Shown: positions 45,647 through 54,813, counted from the first letter of the stretch. The stretch: 64,000 nt of DNA from Marinobacter nauticus (GCF_019801015.1 NZ_JAHVJZ010000004.1:62001-126000), one strand, 5' to 3'. Numbers and translations are program-made. The notes: generated by a model from the sequence alone, not told the origin.

Positions 45647-45679
45647 AAAAAAGGGGAAACCCAACGGTTTCCCCTTTTT
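45647..45679. terminator. terminator after uraA
   Basis: A 9-bp stem GGGGAAACC/GGTTTCCCC has A6 on the left and T5 on the right. It is oriented to stop uraA transcription (minus) before DUF2066-hda and could also act on the plus strand. Confidence 0.9.
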
Positions 45680-45692
45680 CTGGTGGCTCACC

Positions 45693-46952
45693 TTAGTGAG
45701 AGGACTTCGGCAGCACCAGGTTCAGCAGGATGGCGGTGATGGCGCACAGGGCGATCCCCTCCAGCACGAACTCGCCAAACGGGAAGGCCATGCCACCGAT
45801 GCCAAACACCAGGGTGACAGCCACGATCACCAGATTGCGGGAGTCGCTCATGTCCACCTGGTGTTTCACCAGCGTGTTCATGCCAACCGCCGCAATGGAA
45901 CCGAACAGCAGGATCATGATGCCGCCCATCACCACGGTGGGCACGGTCATCAGGAAGGCGCCAAACTTGCCGATCAACGCCAGCGAGATAGCGGAAACCG
46001 CGGCCCAGGTCATCACCTTGGGATCGTAGTTTTTGGTCAGCATTACGGCGCCGGTCACCTCGGAGTAGGTGGTGTTCGGCGGCCCACCGAATGCGGCAGC
46101 TGCGGTGGTGGCCAGGCCGTCACCCAGCAGGGTGCGGTGCAGGCCCGGTTTCTTAATGTAGTTTTTGCCGGTCACGCTGGAGATGGAAACCATGTCGCCG
46201 ATGTGTTCCACCGCCGGCGCGATGGCCACCGGCAGCAGGAACAGAATCGCCTGCCAGTTGAAGCTCGGGGTGGTGAAGTCCGGCAGGGCCAGCCAGGCCG
46301 CATCACGCACCGGAGTAAAATCGACAATGCCAAACGCCAGAGACAGGGTGTAGCCCACCACAATGGCGCACAGGATCGGCAGCAGACGCACCATGCCGCG
46401 GCCGCAGATGGCCACCAGCAGTGCGGTCAGCAGAGTCGGCAGCGCGATCATCAGAGCGGTGCTGGTGGGCACCACCTGATTGTCGCCCTGGTAACCCAGC
46501 GCCATGGACACCGCGGTCGGTGCCAGAGACAGACCAATCACCATGATCACCGGCCCGACAACCACCGGCGGCAGGTAACGGTTGATCGCTTCCACGCCGC
46601 CCACACGGGCCACCTGGGACAGCAGAATGTAAACCAGACCCGCCACCATCAGGCCACCCATGGTGTCTGAGATGCCCCACTGCGCCACGCCGTAGGAGAT
46701 GGGCGCGATAAAGGCGAACGAGGACGCCAGGAATACCGGCACAGAACGCTTGGTCACCAGTTGGAAAATCAGGGTACCGATACCGGCAGTGAACAACGCC
46801 ACACTGACGTTGAGGCCGGTCAACAGCGGCACCAGCACCAACGCACCAAAGGCAACGAACAGCATCTGGCTGCCGGCCAGAACCTGGCGCCAGGTGGCCT
46901 GAGGCGGGAGAGTGTGTTCTGCCGCTTGCGAGGCGGAAGAGTGAGCTTGCAT
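45693..46952 (-). CDS. uraA: UraA, uracil:proton symporter
   Basis: This 419-aa NCS2-family permease (E. coli UraA is 429 aa) has 14 TM segments and the family's QxE/AAAxGG elements: VEHIGDMVSISSVTGKNY and LATTAAAAFGGPPNTTYSEVTGAV. It imports uracil with protons and supplies Upp. The start at 46952 follows GGAG; the open frame upstream overlaps the intergenic terminator. It is the second gene of the upp-uraA operon. Confidence 0.95.
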   Translation of the reverse strand: MQAHSSASQAAEHTLPPQATWRQVLAGSQMLFVAFGALVLVPLLTGLNVSVALFTAGIGTLIFQLVTKRSVPVFLASSFAFIAPISYGVAQWGISDTMGGLMVAGLVYILLSQVARVGGVEAINRYLPPVVVGPVIMVIGLSLAPTAVSMALGYQGDNQVVPTSTALMIALPTLLTALLVAICGRGMVRLLPILCAIVVGYTLSLAFGIVDFTPVRDAAWLALPDFTTPSFNWQAILFLLPVAIAPAVEHIGDMVSISSVTGKNYIKKPGLHRTLLGDGLATTAAAAFGGPPNTTYSEVTGAVMLTKNYDPKVMTWAAVSAISLALIGKFGAFLMTVPTVVMGGIMILLFGSIAAVGMNTLVKHQVDMSDSRNLVIVAVTLVFGIGGMAFPFGEFVLEGIALCAITAILLNLVLPKSSH

Positions 46953-46975
46953 GAGTGACTCCGTGTTTTTTTGGC

Positions 46976-47001
46976 AAAAAAAGGGCGCCGTTCCCGGCGC
47001 C
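46976..47001 (-). terminator. intercistronic terminator/attenuator between upp and uraA
   Basis: A 7-bp stem GGCGCCG/CGGCGCC with loop GGAA (minus strand) is followed by seven T residues. It lies 13 bp after the upp stop and 24 bp before uraA, so it can lower uraA expression relative to upp. Confidence 0.85.
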
Positions 47002-47013
47002 TCTGGTCTGGAA

Positions 47014-47646
47014 TTATTTCGTTCCGAAAATCTTGTCACCGGCATCGCCGAGACCGGGCAGAATGTAGCCCTTGTCGTTCAGGCACTCGTCCACAGAGGC
47101 GGTGTACAGTTCGATGTCCGGGTGGGCGGCTTCCAGCGCCTGAATGCCTTCCGGCGCTGCAACCAGTACCAGCACTTTGATGTGCTTACAGCCGCGCTCT
47201 TTCAGCAGGTCGAGGGTGGCGATCATGGAGCCGCCGGTGGCCAGCATCGGATCGACAACCATGGCGATACGCTCGTCGATGTTGGATACCAGCTTCTCAA
47301 AGTAGGGAACCGGCTCAAGGGTTTCTTCGTCGCGGTAGATGCCTACTACGGACACTTTGGCGGAGGGGATGTGCTCCAGCACGCCGTCCATCATGCCCAG
47401 ACCGGCGCGCAGAATCGGCACCACGGTCACTTTCTTGCCCTTGATCTTGTTGACCTGGATGGGGCCATTCCAGCCATCGATGGTCACGCACTCGGTTTCG
47501 AAGTCGGCAGTGGCCTCATAGGTCAGCAAAGCCGCCACTTCACTGGCCAGTTCACGGAAACGCTTGGTGCTGATTTCCGCTTCGCGCATCAGGCCGAGTT
47601 TGTGTTGAATCAGGGGGTGCTTGACTTCGGTGACCTTCATCGTCAT
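47014..47646 (-). CDS. upp: uracil phosphoribosyltransferase
   Basis: This 210-aa protein has family-typical length. It contains the PRPP-binding loop [23 protein letters not shown] and the C-terminal uracil-binding [18 protein letters not shown]. It converts uracil and PRPP to UMP. It is the first gene of upp-uraA and is divergent from purM across 227 bp that contain promoters for both. Confidence 0.97.
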   Translation of the reverse strand: MTMKVTEVKHPLIQHKLGLMREAEISTKRFRELASEVAALLTYEATADFETECVTIDGWNGPIQVNKIKGKKVTVVPILRAGLGMMDGVLEHIPSAKVSVVGIYRDEETLEPVPYFEKLVSNIDERIAMVVDPMLATGGSMIATLDLLKERGCKHIKVLVLVAAPEGIQALEAAHPDIELYTASVDECLNDKGYILPGLGDAGDKIFGTK

Positions 47647-47675
47647 CTCCAGGTATCGCCAGACAAATTAGCGGA

Positions 47676-47705
47676 ATTTTAGCGTGAACCCATCCGTTTG
47701 CGGAA
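47676..47705 (-). promoter_or_regulatory. putative sigma-70 promoter of upp
   Basis: On the minus strand TTCCGC (47700-47705) and TAAAAT (47676-47681) are 18 bp apart. They lie about 30 bp before the upp ATG. Confidence 0.4.
47688..47703. promoter_or_regulatory. degenerate PurR-like site over the upp promoter spacer
   Basis: CCGCAAACGGATGGGT (minus strand) matches 8 of the 11 fixed positions of the E. coli PurR consensus ANGCAANCGNTTNCNT. It falls between the -35 and -10 of upp. One half-site is intact. Support is weak without a binding model for this genus. Confidence 0.3.
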
Positions 47706-47783
47706 GATCTCACGTCGAATCTCTGTCATGGAATGTGATCCAGCACCTAACCTGATGAATGTCTGAACCAAAAGCCCGGGCGC

Positions 47784-47812
47784 TTGGGTATCACTGCCGC
47801 AACTGGTAGAAT
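47784..47812 (+). promoter_or_regulatory. putative sigma-70 promoter of purM-purN
   Basis: TTGGGT and TAGAAT are separated by 17 bp. The predicted start is near 47819, giving a 55-nt leader before the purM GTG. This rules out the in-frame ATG at 47784 as the start. Confidence 0.55.
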
Positions 47813-47873
47813 GCGCGCCAATAAAAACACCCTACACCTTATAACTAGAAACTCCTGTTTAGAGGCCACCTCT

Positions 47874-48911
47874 GTGACTACCCAAAACTCTTTGAGCTAC
47901 AAAGACGCCGGCGTTGATATCGACGCGGGTAACGCCCTGGTAGAAAACATCAAATCCGCCGTTAAACGCACCCGCCGTCCGGAAGTGATGGGCGGTCTCG
48001 GCGGTTTTGGCGCTCTGTGCCGTCTGCCCCAGGGTTACAAGAAGCCCCTGCTGGTATCCGGTACCGACGGTGTTGGCACCAAACTGCGTCTGGCGATTGA
48101 CCATGCCCGCCACGACACCGTGGGCATCGATCTGGTGGCGATGTGCGTGAACGACCTGATCGTTCAGGGCGCAGAGCCGCTGTTCTTCCTCGACTACTAC
48201 GCCACCGGCAAACTGGATGTGAACGTGGCCACCTCGGTGGTGACTGGCATCGCCGACGGCTGTGAACTGTCCGGTTGTGCCCTGATTGGTGGTGAAACCG
48301 CCGAAATGCCCGGCATGTACGAAGGCGCCGACTACGACATGGCCGGCTTCTGTGTGGGCGTGGTTGAGGAAGACGAGGTGCTGGACGGCACCAAAGTGGC
48401 CGCTGGCGACAGCCTGATCGCCCTGGCTTCTTCCGGCCCGCACTCCAACGGCTACAGCCTGATCCGCAAAGTGCTGGAGCGGGTGGAAAACCCGGCCGAA
48501 GTGGAAGTCGGTGGCCAACCGCTGATCGACGCCCTGATGGCGCCCACCAAGATTTACGTTAAGTCCGTTCTTAAGCTGCTTAAGGCCCACGACGTGCACG
48601 CCATCTCCCACATCACCGGTGGTGGCTTCTGGGAAAACATCCCGCGCGTGCTGCCTGACAATGCCAAAGCCGTCATCGACGGCAACAGCTGGGAGTGGCC
48701 GGCGGTGTTCCACTGGCTCAAAGAGACCGGCAACATCACCGAACACGAAATGTACCGCACCTTTAACTGCGGCGTGGGTCTGGTCATCGCCCTGCCCGCC
48801 GCGCATGCCGACGCTGCCGTCGAACTGCTGAACGCCGAAGGCGAGCAGGCCTGGGTTATCGGTCAGATTGCTGACCGCCAGGACGACCAAGGCCAGGTTG
48901 AAATCAACTAA
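47874..48911 (+). CDS. purM: phosphoribosylformylglycinamidine cyclo-ligase (AIR synthetase)
   Basis: This 345-aa protein is the same length as E. coli PurM. It begins [18 protein letters not shown] and has the ATP/FGAM site [14 protein letters not shown] and the [17 protein letters not shown] loop. It closes FGAM to AIR in purine synthesis. The GTG at 47874 is the start that fits the family (AGAGG ribosome-binding site); the frame extends upstream into the promoter. It forms an operon with purN (9-bp gap). Confidence 0.97.
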   Translation: MTTQNSLSYKDAGVDIDAGNALVENIKSAVKRTRRPEVMGGLGGFGALCRLPQGYKKPLLVSGTDGVGTKLRLAIDHARHDTVGIDLVAMCVNDLIVQGAEPLFFLDYYATGKLDVNVATSVVTGIADGCELSGCALIGGETAEMPGMYEGADYDMAGFCVGVVEEDEVLDGTKVAAGDSLIALASSGPHSNGYSLIRKVLERVENPAEVEVGGQPLIDALMAPTKIYVKSVLKLLKAHDVHAISHITGGGFWENIPRVLPDNAKAVIDGNSWEWPAVFHWLKETGNITEHEMYRTFNCGVGLVIALPAAHADAAVELLNAEGEQAWVIGQIADRQDDQGQVEIN

Positions 48912-48920
48912 GGAAACCCG

Positions 48921-49568
48921 ATGAACGCAATCCGCATCGCCGTGCTGATCTCTGGCAACGGCAGTAACCTCCAAGCCATCCTCGACGCCACCAAGGCCGG
49001 CGAGATCAACGGTGAGGTGGTCGCCGTGGTGAGCAACAAGGCCGGCGTGTACGGCCTCTCCCGCGCTGAAGAAGCGGGCGTCCCGGCTCTGGTGGTCGCA
49101 CCCCAGGCTGGCGAGTCCCGTGAGGACTACGACGCCCGTCTCGAAGCCGAACTGAACCAGCTCAATGTGGATCTGGTGGTACTGGCGGGCTTTATGCGGA
49201 TCCTCTCTGACGGTTTCGTAAACCGCTTTGCCGGGCGGATGCTCAACATCCATCCTTCCCTGCTGCCCAAGTACACCGGTCTCAACACGCATCAGCGTGC
49301 GCTGGATGCCGGCGACGAGGAGCACGGCTGCTCCGTGCACTTTGTTACCCCAGAACTGGACGGTGGCCCGGTGATCCTGCAAGCCAAAGTCCCGGTGTTT
49401 GAAGATGACGACGCCGACGACCTGGCCGAGCGGGTGCACACTCAGGAACACCGCATCTACCCGCTGGTGGTGAAGTGGTTCGCCCTGGGCCGCCTGGCCA
49501 TGGCCGATGACCAGGCGCTGTTCGATGGGGAAGCTCTGCCCGTTGCAGGCTACGCCTCCGAAGATTGA
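48921..49568 (+). CDS. purN: phosphoribosylglycinamide formyltransferase 1
   Basis: This 215-aa protein begins IAVLISGNGSNLQAILD (the GAR-binding loop). It contains the folate/catalytic segment MLNIHPSLLPKYTGLNTHQRALDAGDEEHGCSVHFVTPELDGGPVI, with the catalytic Asn-His-Asp set. It transfers a formyl group from 10-formyl-THF to GAR. AAGGAA precedes its ATG. It is the last gene of purMN. Confidence 0.97.
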   Translation: MNAIRIAVLISGNGSNLQAILDATKAGEINGEVVAVVSNKAGVYGLSRAEEAGVPALVVAPQAGESREDYDARLEAELNQLNVDLVVLAGFMRILSDGFVNRFAGRMLNIHPSLLPKYTGLNTHQRALDAGDEEHGCSVHFVTPELDGGPVILQAKVPVFEDDDADDLAERVHTQEHRIYPLVVKWFALGRLAMADDQALFDGEALPVAGYASED

Positions 49569-49588
49569 GCACCGCAATAGCGAGTCAG

Positions 49589-49617
49589 AAAAGGGAGCCG
49601 GTCGGCTCCCTTTTTTT
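49589..49617 (+). terminator. terminator after purN
   Basis: A 7-bp stem GGGAGCC/GGCTCCC with loop GGTC is followed by seven T residues. Confidence 0.92.
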
Positions 49618-49637
49618 GTGCGCGGCACGCTCCCGTC

Positions 49638-49669
49638 ATGCACTTTGTGATCATCGTCACAAAGTGCAT
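49638..49669. promoter_or_regulatory. perfect CRP-consensus site in a 13-bp inverted repeat
   Basis: Arms ATGCACTTTGTGA (49638-49650) and TCACAAAGTGCAT (49657-49669) are perfect inverted repeats with a 6-bp spacer. The core TGTGA-N6-TCACA (49646-49661 region) is the exact CRP consensus. It lies between the purN terminator and the lipoprotein gene at 49827. A T6 run follows, so it could also act as a weak terminator hairpin. The leader after it holds two more perfect hairpins (TTGCCGC/GCGGCAA near 49731 and TGACC/GGTCA near 49787). Confidence 0.7.
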
Positions 49670-49826
49670 TTTTTGCTCTGAGCAACAGTGACCTGCGACG
49701 CGACTTGCCCTACTCTTCCGCGACTTTTTTTGCCGCCTCGCGGCAACCTTCCCCTTGCCACGGACCGGCTGGCTTCAGCCCGAATTGACCTGCGGTCAGT
49801 TGGGGCCTTTATGTGTGTATCTGTTC

Positions 49827-51653
49827 ATGATTCGTCATTCTCTTTCCCTGATGGCCCTCTCCCTGCTGCTGGCAGGCTGTGGTGGCTCTGGATCCGACGC
49901 TGACTCCGGCAGTGGCCTGCAGATGAAAGGCACTCTGGAAGCGGAAAAATACCTGTTCGATCAACAGGCGCTGACCCGCATTAGTCGCCCTCATCATTTT
50001 GCCGACCTGCTGGCCCAGGGGGAGCAGGGCCCGGCTGATCTGGCCACCTGGCACCTTTGCGGCGACGCCTATAACGGCCTGATCGCCCCGGCGCTGTGGG
50101 ATCAGGACACCAACGGCGACGGCAAGCCGGAGCTGAACCTGACCGATGAGGCCGGCAACCTCTACTACAACCTCGACCTGAACGGCGATGGCCGCTCCGA
50201 TCTCAACACCCTGACCCACATCGAGGGCATCCACATCAACGTGGACACCAGCTGCGATGCCAAACCGGACGTCAACCTCGACACCAATGGCGACTGGAAG
50301 GCTGACCTGAACATCGACGTGGACGGCGACATGGTGGCGGACCGCCTGATCGACATCGACGGCGACGGCCAGCCCGACTTCTCCTTTACCGAAACCGGTG
50401 GCGTGCTGCTCTCCGGTGTGCCGGTGCGTCTGACTGGCAAATACGGCGAGTTTGAGACCGTCACCGATGAAAACGGCCACTTCCAGTTTGACCGCATCCC
50501 CACCGGCGAGTACCAGCTTAAAGCCGATGCACTGGCGATCGACGGTTCCAACATCTGGACCCGAACCACCGTTGTTATCGACGAGTTCAGCGACCCTATC
50601 GGCGCCTTCCGGATGCATCAGGACCCGGTGGTGACTCAGCTTGAAATCGATGGTGTTGCCCAGGCGGTGCTGACTCAGGAGGCCAGCATCTGGCAGGAAC
50701 AGCCTTACTCCGTTGGCGACAGCGTCACCATGGCCATCGTGGTGGAAGATCCCAATAACCGACCGATTCAGGCGTTTTATGAGCCGGACTTCGAAGCCCC
50801 ACAACCGCTGCCGGGCAACGACGGTCGCATTGAATTCACTTACCGGATTACGCCCGAGGACGCTCAGACCTGGGCCAAAAGCATTCTGTTTTTCTACTTC
50901 AACGACGATGGCTTTATGGGCTTAGACGGGATGGTGGACGGCCGCGCCTACTTCAGCTTTGACATAGCCGACTATGTCGAGCCCAACCCGCTGACCATCA
51001 CCCGCGTCACCGTCGGTGATGAGGTGTTTGAGAATGTGGAACAGCCCTCCTATTTCCTGGTGGAGCCGCAAACGCCGATCAAGATGGGCGAGCAGCTGGC
51101 GATCCGGGTGGATGTGGAAGGCAACGGCGATCGGACCGGCCAGTTCTATTATCAGGACAACGACCTGAATCCGGTCACGGTCGATGGTGACGAATTGTTG
51201 TTTGACACCCTTGAGGCCTCGCCCCGCTACACCTACAAAATCCAGTACGCCACCTGGACCGAAGGCTCCGGCAATCAGCAAAGCGCAGAGGTCTGGCTGA
51301 AGCTGGATACGGATAAACAACCTGCCCGACTGCACTCTCTGATGCTGAACGGCGTGGACAGCAGCCAGCTGATGGGCCGCGTGGGCCAGACCGTTACGCT
51401 GTCGCCGGTGATCGACAACCCGAACGGCGATACGGTGTACTGCCGGTTTGAACGTCACGGAAACTTTACCGTTGAACCCGGCACTCACCTGATCAGCGAC
51501 TGGGGCAGTTGCGAAGTGGACTACACCCTGGTGGAAGAGGACGCCATCGACATGTTCAACTTCCTGGTCAGCGTCCGCAATGAAGACGGCATCCTGTCTG
51601 AACTCTGGGACTACGACGACTCACGACACTTTGATGTCAGCGTGACCAAGTAA
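49827..51653 (+). CDS. lipoprotein with EF-hand/thrombospondin-3-like calcium repeats
   Basis: This 608-aa precursor has lipobox LLAGC followed by GGSGSDADSGSG. Residues about 90-200 carry five DxDxDG/DxNGDG acidic repeats (DTNGDGKPELN, DLNGDGRSDLN, DTNGDWKADLN, DVDGDMVADRL, DIDGDGQPDFS), the pattern of calcium-binding dockerin/TSP3 modules. A carboxypeptidase regulatory-like domain follows (GVPVRLTGKYGEFETVTDENGHFQFDRIPTGEYQLKA). The rest is beta-rich and Asp/Glu-rich, without recognised enzymes. It is likely a surface-exposed calcium-dependent protein. The ribosome-binding site is weak and the start is inferred from the signal peptide. A perfect CRP site lies 158 bp upstream. Confidence 0.75.
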   Translation: MIRHSLSLMALSLLLAGCGGSGSDADSGSGLQMKGTLEAEKYLFDQQALTRISRPHHFADLLAQGEQGPADLATWHLCGDAYNGLIAPALWDQDTNGDGKPELNLTDEAGNLYYNLDLNGDGRSDLNTLTHIEGIHINVDTSCDAKPDVNLDTNGDWKADLNIDVDGDMVADRLIDIDGDGQPDFSFTETGGVLLSGVPVRLTGKYGEFETVTDENGHFQFDRIPTGEYQLKADALAIDGSNIWTRTTVVIDEFSDPIGAFRMHQDPVVTQLEIDGVAQAVLTQEASIWQEQPYSVGDSVTMAIVVEDPNNRPIQAFYEPDFEAPQPLPGNDGRIEFTYRITPEDAQTWAKSILFFYFNDDGFMGLDGMVDGRAYFSFDIADYVEPNPLTITRVTVGDEVFENVEQPSYFLVEPQTPIKMGEQLAIRVDVEGNGDRTGQFYYQDNDLNPVTVDGDELLFDTLEASPRYTYKIQYATWTEGSGNQQSAEVWLKLDTDKQPARLHSLMLNGVDSSQLMGRVGQTVTLSPVIDNPNGDTVYCRFERHGNFTVEPGTHLISDWGSCEVDYTLVEEDAIDMFNFLVSVRNEDGILSELWDYDDSRHFDVSVTK

Positions 51654-51660
51654 CCCTCAG

Positions 51661-51687
51661 AAAAAAGGCGCCCATTGGCGCCTTTTT
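51661..51687 (+). terminator. terminator after the calcium-repeat lipoprotein gene
   Basis: A 6-bp stem GGCGCC/GGCGCC with loop CATT is flanked by A6 and T5. Confidence 0.9.
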
Positions 51688-51837
51688 CTTTTCCCTGTTC
51701 AATCCGCCTCTGCTGTGCAGCCAGAGGATTCAGCGTCTTGTCATCCCGATACCATACTGTAGTGGTTGCAGGCGCGGTTCAGTGCGCTATGGTGGAAGCC
51801 ATCCCACAGGATTTTCAGGTGGTTACAAGGAATGCCC

Positions 51838-52584
51838 ATGAAGAGTGTGATTTGCGATATTGATGGCGTGCTGCTGCACGACAACAAACTGATCCCCGGC
51901 TCAGACAAGTTCATTCACCGGCTCCGGGAACAGGGCACCCCTTTGGTACTGCTGACCAACTATCCGGCACAAACCGCCAAAGATCTGGTTAACCGTCTCG
52001 GCTCAGCGGGCATTGAGGTGGGCGAAGAGCAGGTCTACACCTCCGCCATGGCCACCGCGGATTTTCTGCGTCACCAGAACGGCAAGAAAGCCTACGTTAT
52101 CGGTGAAGGGGCCCTGACCCACGAACTCTATAAACAGGGGTTCACCATCACCGACATCAACCCCGACTTTGTTATCGTCGGAGAAACCCGCAGCTACAAC
52201 TGGGACATGATCCACCGGGCGGCCCGCTTTGTCGCCGAAGGCGCGCGGTTTATTGCCACCAACCCGGACACCCACGGCCCGGCTCACAGCCCCGCCTGCG
52301 GTGCGCTCTGCGCGCCGATAGAGCGGATCACCGGCAAGAAACCGTTCTACGTCGGTAAGCCCAGTGCCTGGATTGTTCGCTCAGCCCTGAATCATCTCGG
52401 CGCGCACGCCACCAACACGGTGATCGTCGGTGATAACCTGAAAACCGACATCCTGGCCGGCTTTCAGGCGGGCCTGGAGACCGTGATGGTGCTTTCCGGC
52501 GTGTCGAAAATGGACGACCTCGATAAATACCCCTTCCGTCCCAATCACATCTTCCCCTGCGCCGCCGAGATCGACGTCATTTAA
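51838..52584 (+). CDS. nagD: NagD-type HAD-IIA nucleotide phosphatase
   Basis: This 248-aa protein aligns with E. coli NagD along its length: catalytic Asp7/Asp9 in VICDIDGVLLHDN, LLTNYPAQT, YTSAMATADFLRHQNGKKAYVIGEGAL, NPDFVIVGETRSYNWDMI and VIVGDNLKTDILAGFQAGLETVMVLSGVS. NagD dephosphorylates nucleoside monophosphates and sugar phosphates. The start at 51838 has AAGGA 6 nt upstream and matches the family. It is not beside nag genes here. It is convergent with the regulator gene, whose stop it overlaps by 4 bp. Confidence 0.95.
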   Translation: MKSVICDIDGVLLHDNKLIPGSDKFIHRLREQGTPLVLLTNYPAQTAKDLVNRLGSAGIEVGEEQVYTSAMATADFLRHQNGKKAYVIGEGALTHELYKQGFTITDINPDFVIVGETRSYNWDMIHRAARFVAEGARFIATNPDTHGPAHSPACGALCAPIERITGKKPFYVGKPSAWIVRSALNHLGAHATNTVIVGDNLKTDILAGFQAGLETVMVLSGVSKMDDLDKYPFRPNHIFPCAAEIDVI

Positions 52585-54671
52585 AGCAGCAGCGGGTCCT
52601 TCAGGCGGAGGATATCCACCTCCGCCACCTGAGTCTGGGTCATCAATACCCGGCCATCCTCAAGCGGCACCAGATGGGTACTGCGCTCCAGCGCCCGCGC
52701 GCTTTGACGCAACAAGGCCCGGGATGTTCCGGACCCAAGGTTGTGCTGACGCAGCTCCAGATGGTCTGCCCCACGCCGCAGGAAAAAGAGTTCATCCCCC
52801 ACCAGCGACCAGGTGTAAGGCAGCCCGAACTCATTCTGGTCCATCACACGCTCTGGCGGTTGCTCCGGCGTCTGCGGGTTCATCCGGTAGAGCTCGCCGT
52901 TATAGCGGCTGTTGCCCTGGCTGAAATAGAGGGTGTCCGGTAACGGCATCCAGGCAAAGCGCCCGGGCTGCTCGGTCAGAATATGGGGCGGCCGGTCCAG
53001 ATCAAACCACGCCAGTGCCCGGCCGGAGTCGGTCAGAACCGAGGCAATCAACGCATTGCTGTCGGGATTCCAGTTCGGTTTGAAGTGGTCTCGCCAGGGG
53101 CTGGCTAACGGGCGGATCTTGCCGTCCTGAAGCGTCATCACATAGAGTCGGTTGCCCTGTTCGCCGGGACCAAGAAACGCCAGTGACTGGCCGTCCGGCG
53201 ACCAGGCGGGATGGCGCAACTGGCTTTCCATATGGGTCAATTGCAGCCGCTCGCCGCCGGGCACCTGCAGCCAGATTTCGTAGTAACCGCTTTCGTTGGA
53301 GACGTAGGCCAGACGGCCGGAGCCCGGATCCAGCGCCGGATCCTGATGACTCGCTTCGGAGCGCAGGTAAGGCTCGCTGTGATTCAGACTGCCCCGCTCC
53401 AGCACACTGATGTAGTTCACGTGGTCCCAGGAGTGGAACACCACGTCCGACGTCCCCGGCACCATCCGCGGATAACTGAATCCGGCGATGGGCAGGGTCT
53501 TGCGCTCTCCCGATTCGGTATCCAGCAGATAGCCACTACGAATGCGCGACCGCTGAGAGGCGAATACGACCCGACGATGGTCCGGCAGCCACTCCATTCC
53601 GCGAACGTCCTCAAAGGCAAAGGTCAACTGACGCTCTTCGCCGGTGGCCACATCGTGCAGAAAGATCATCTCTTTGCTGTTGGTGGCACGGCGGCTGATC
53701 ACCAGCTTCGCGCCATCGTCGGCAATGGCCACGTCCCGATCCACCAGTTCGCAGGTCCCTTCCGGACAGGGGATGGGCACCGGGGCGGCGTCCGAAGTCA
53801 GATCGAGCAGGTGGATCCGCCCTGCCCCGTTGTGTTCACCAAGAAACGCCAGATGACGACCATCGGCGGTGACATCGAGGCCAACCGCGGTGTTTTGCAG
53901 ACAATCCGCCAGCTTGGTGATGGCCCGGGTGGCCAATCGGTGACGGACAATGTGGCAGTAGCCGTCACCACTGCGCGCGTAAATCAACGTCCGCGCGTCG
54001 GCCCCCCAATAGGCGCGTCCCTCCTGATCCGGGCTGTCCGTCAGTTTCTTTATCGGCAGGTCCGGTTGAGTCAGATCCTTCAGATACAGTTCGCCACGCT
54101 GGTTGTAGCGCTCCCAGTAGTAAACCAGGTAACGCCCTCCGGGAGAGGGAGCGGGGAACAACTCCCGGCCTGGGGTGCGCGTCAGCGTGCTGACCTGCCG
54201 TTCTAGCTGATGGTGATCCGTAGTAGCAAAATGCCAGCCCAGATAGCCCAGACTGACCCCGACGCCCGCCAGCAGCAAGAGACTGGCCCGGGCCATCATC
54301 GACAACCGACGTCGGGTTTCCAACGGTTTCAGGGCTTTGTGCTCCACCGGCTCAGGACGAACCTTGAGGCGATAGCCGCCTTTACGCAGCGTCTCAATCC
54401 ACTCGATTTCCCCATCCACCTGAGTCAACGCCCGGCGCAGGTGCCAGATGGCATTGGTCAGGGCTTTACTGCCGACAAAGTGATTGCCCTCCCAGATGGC
54501 GTCGATCAGTTCATCCCGGCTCACCACCTCCGGATAGCGCTCGGCCAACCGGTAAAGCACGTCCACAAACTTCGGCTGCAAAGAGAGGGTGCCAAGCGCT
54601 TCGCAGGTGAGAGTCCGCTGGATCGGATCCACCTTGCAGGGGCCTAACTGGAACGCAATCGCGGTATTCAT
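52581..54671 (-). CDS. membrane-bound winged-helix regulator with periplasmic beta-propeller (CadC/ToxR-like, TolB-type sensor)
   Basis: This 696-aa one-component regulator has three parts. An OmpR-type winged helix covers residues 1-105 (LSLQPKFVDVLYRLAERYPEVVSRDELIDAIWEGNHFVGSKALTNAIWHLRRAL). One TM helix lies at about 127-148 (ARASLLLLAGVGVSLGYLGWH). The C-terminal 530 residues form a WD40/TolB-like propeller with repeated S-P-D-G/x-L-A-F blades (for example HPAWSPDGQSLAFLGPG). The propeller would sense a periplasmic ligand or protein and the N-terminus would bind DNA at the membrane. It is divergent from the TonB receptor gene across 233 bp that contain a perfect dyad; regulation of the receptor is likely but inferred. 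Confidence 0.88.
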   Translation of the reverse strand: MNTAIAFQLGPCKVDPIQRTLTCEALGTLSLQPKFVDVLYRLAERYPEVVSRDELIDAIWEGNHFVGSKALTNAIWHLRRALTQVDGEIEWIETLRKGGYRLKVRPEPVEHKALKPLETRRRLSMMARASLLLLAGVGVSLGYLGWHFATTDHHQLERQVSTLTRTPGRELFPAPSPGGRYLVYYWERYNQRGELYLKDLTQPDLPIKKLTDSPDQEGRAYWGADARTLIYARSGDGYCHIVRHRLATRAITKLADCLQNTAVGLDVTADGRHLAFLGEHNGAGRIHLLDLTSDAAPVPIPCPEGTCELVDRDVAIADDGAKLVISRRATNSKEMIFLHDVATGEERQLTFAFEDVRGMEWLPDHRRVVFASQRSRIRSGYLLDTESGERKTLPIAGFSYPRMVPGTSDVVFHSWDHVNYISVLERGSLNHSEPYLRSEASHQDPALDPGSGRLAYVSNESGYYEIWLQVPGGERLQLTHMESQLRHPAWSPDGQSLAFLGPGEQGNRLYVMTLQDGKIRPLASPWRDHFKPNWNPDSNALIASVLTDSGRALAWFDLDRPPHILTEQPGRFAWMPLPDTLYFSQGNSRYNGELYRMNPQTPEQPPERVMDQNEFGLPYTWSLVGDELFFLRRGADHLELRQHNLGSGTSRALLRQSARALERSTHLVPLEDGRVLMTQTQVAEVDILRLKDPLLL

Positions 54672-54688
54672 CGCCCGGCCCCTCCTCG

Positions 54689-54745
54689 ATTTAATCTCGT
54701 TTAATATTTGTTAAGCGATTGATAATAAACAGATAGAGATTAAAT
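54689..54745. promoter_or_regulatory. candidate operator: two nested inverted repeats between the regulator and TonB receptor genes
   Basis: ATTTAATCTC (54689-54698) and GAGATTAAAT (54736-54745) are a perfect 10-bp inverted repeat. CTCGTTT (54696-54702) and AAACGAG (54754-54760) form a second 7-bp one in the same AT-rich tract. The tract is the only AT-rich stretch in the divergent region and probably holds both promoters. It is a likely binding site for the winged-helix regulator. Confidence 0.45.
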
Positions 54746-54813
54746 AGATAGAGAAACGAGGCAAAAACAGAAAGCCCCCAATTGTCTCGCCCGAGTGAAC
54801 CTGAATAAGTGGA

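Noticed and set aside
47859-49685. 608-codon minus-strand frame opposite purM and purN
   Set aside because: The plus strand codes for two full-length, well-conserved enzymes; the antisense translation shows no family features.
54711-54735. Fur-box-like TTGATAATAAACAG in front of the TonB receptor gene
   Set aside because: Only one TGATAAT half matches; the second half is absent, so iron control is not supported.
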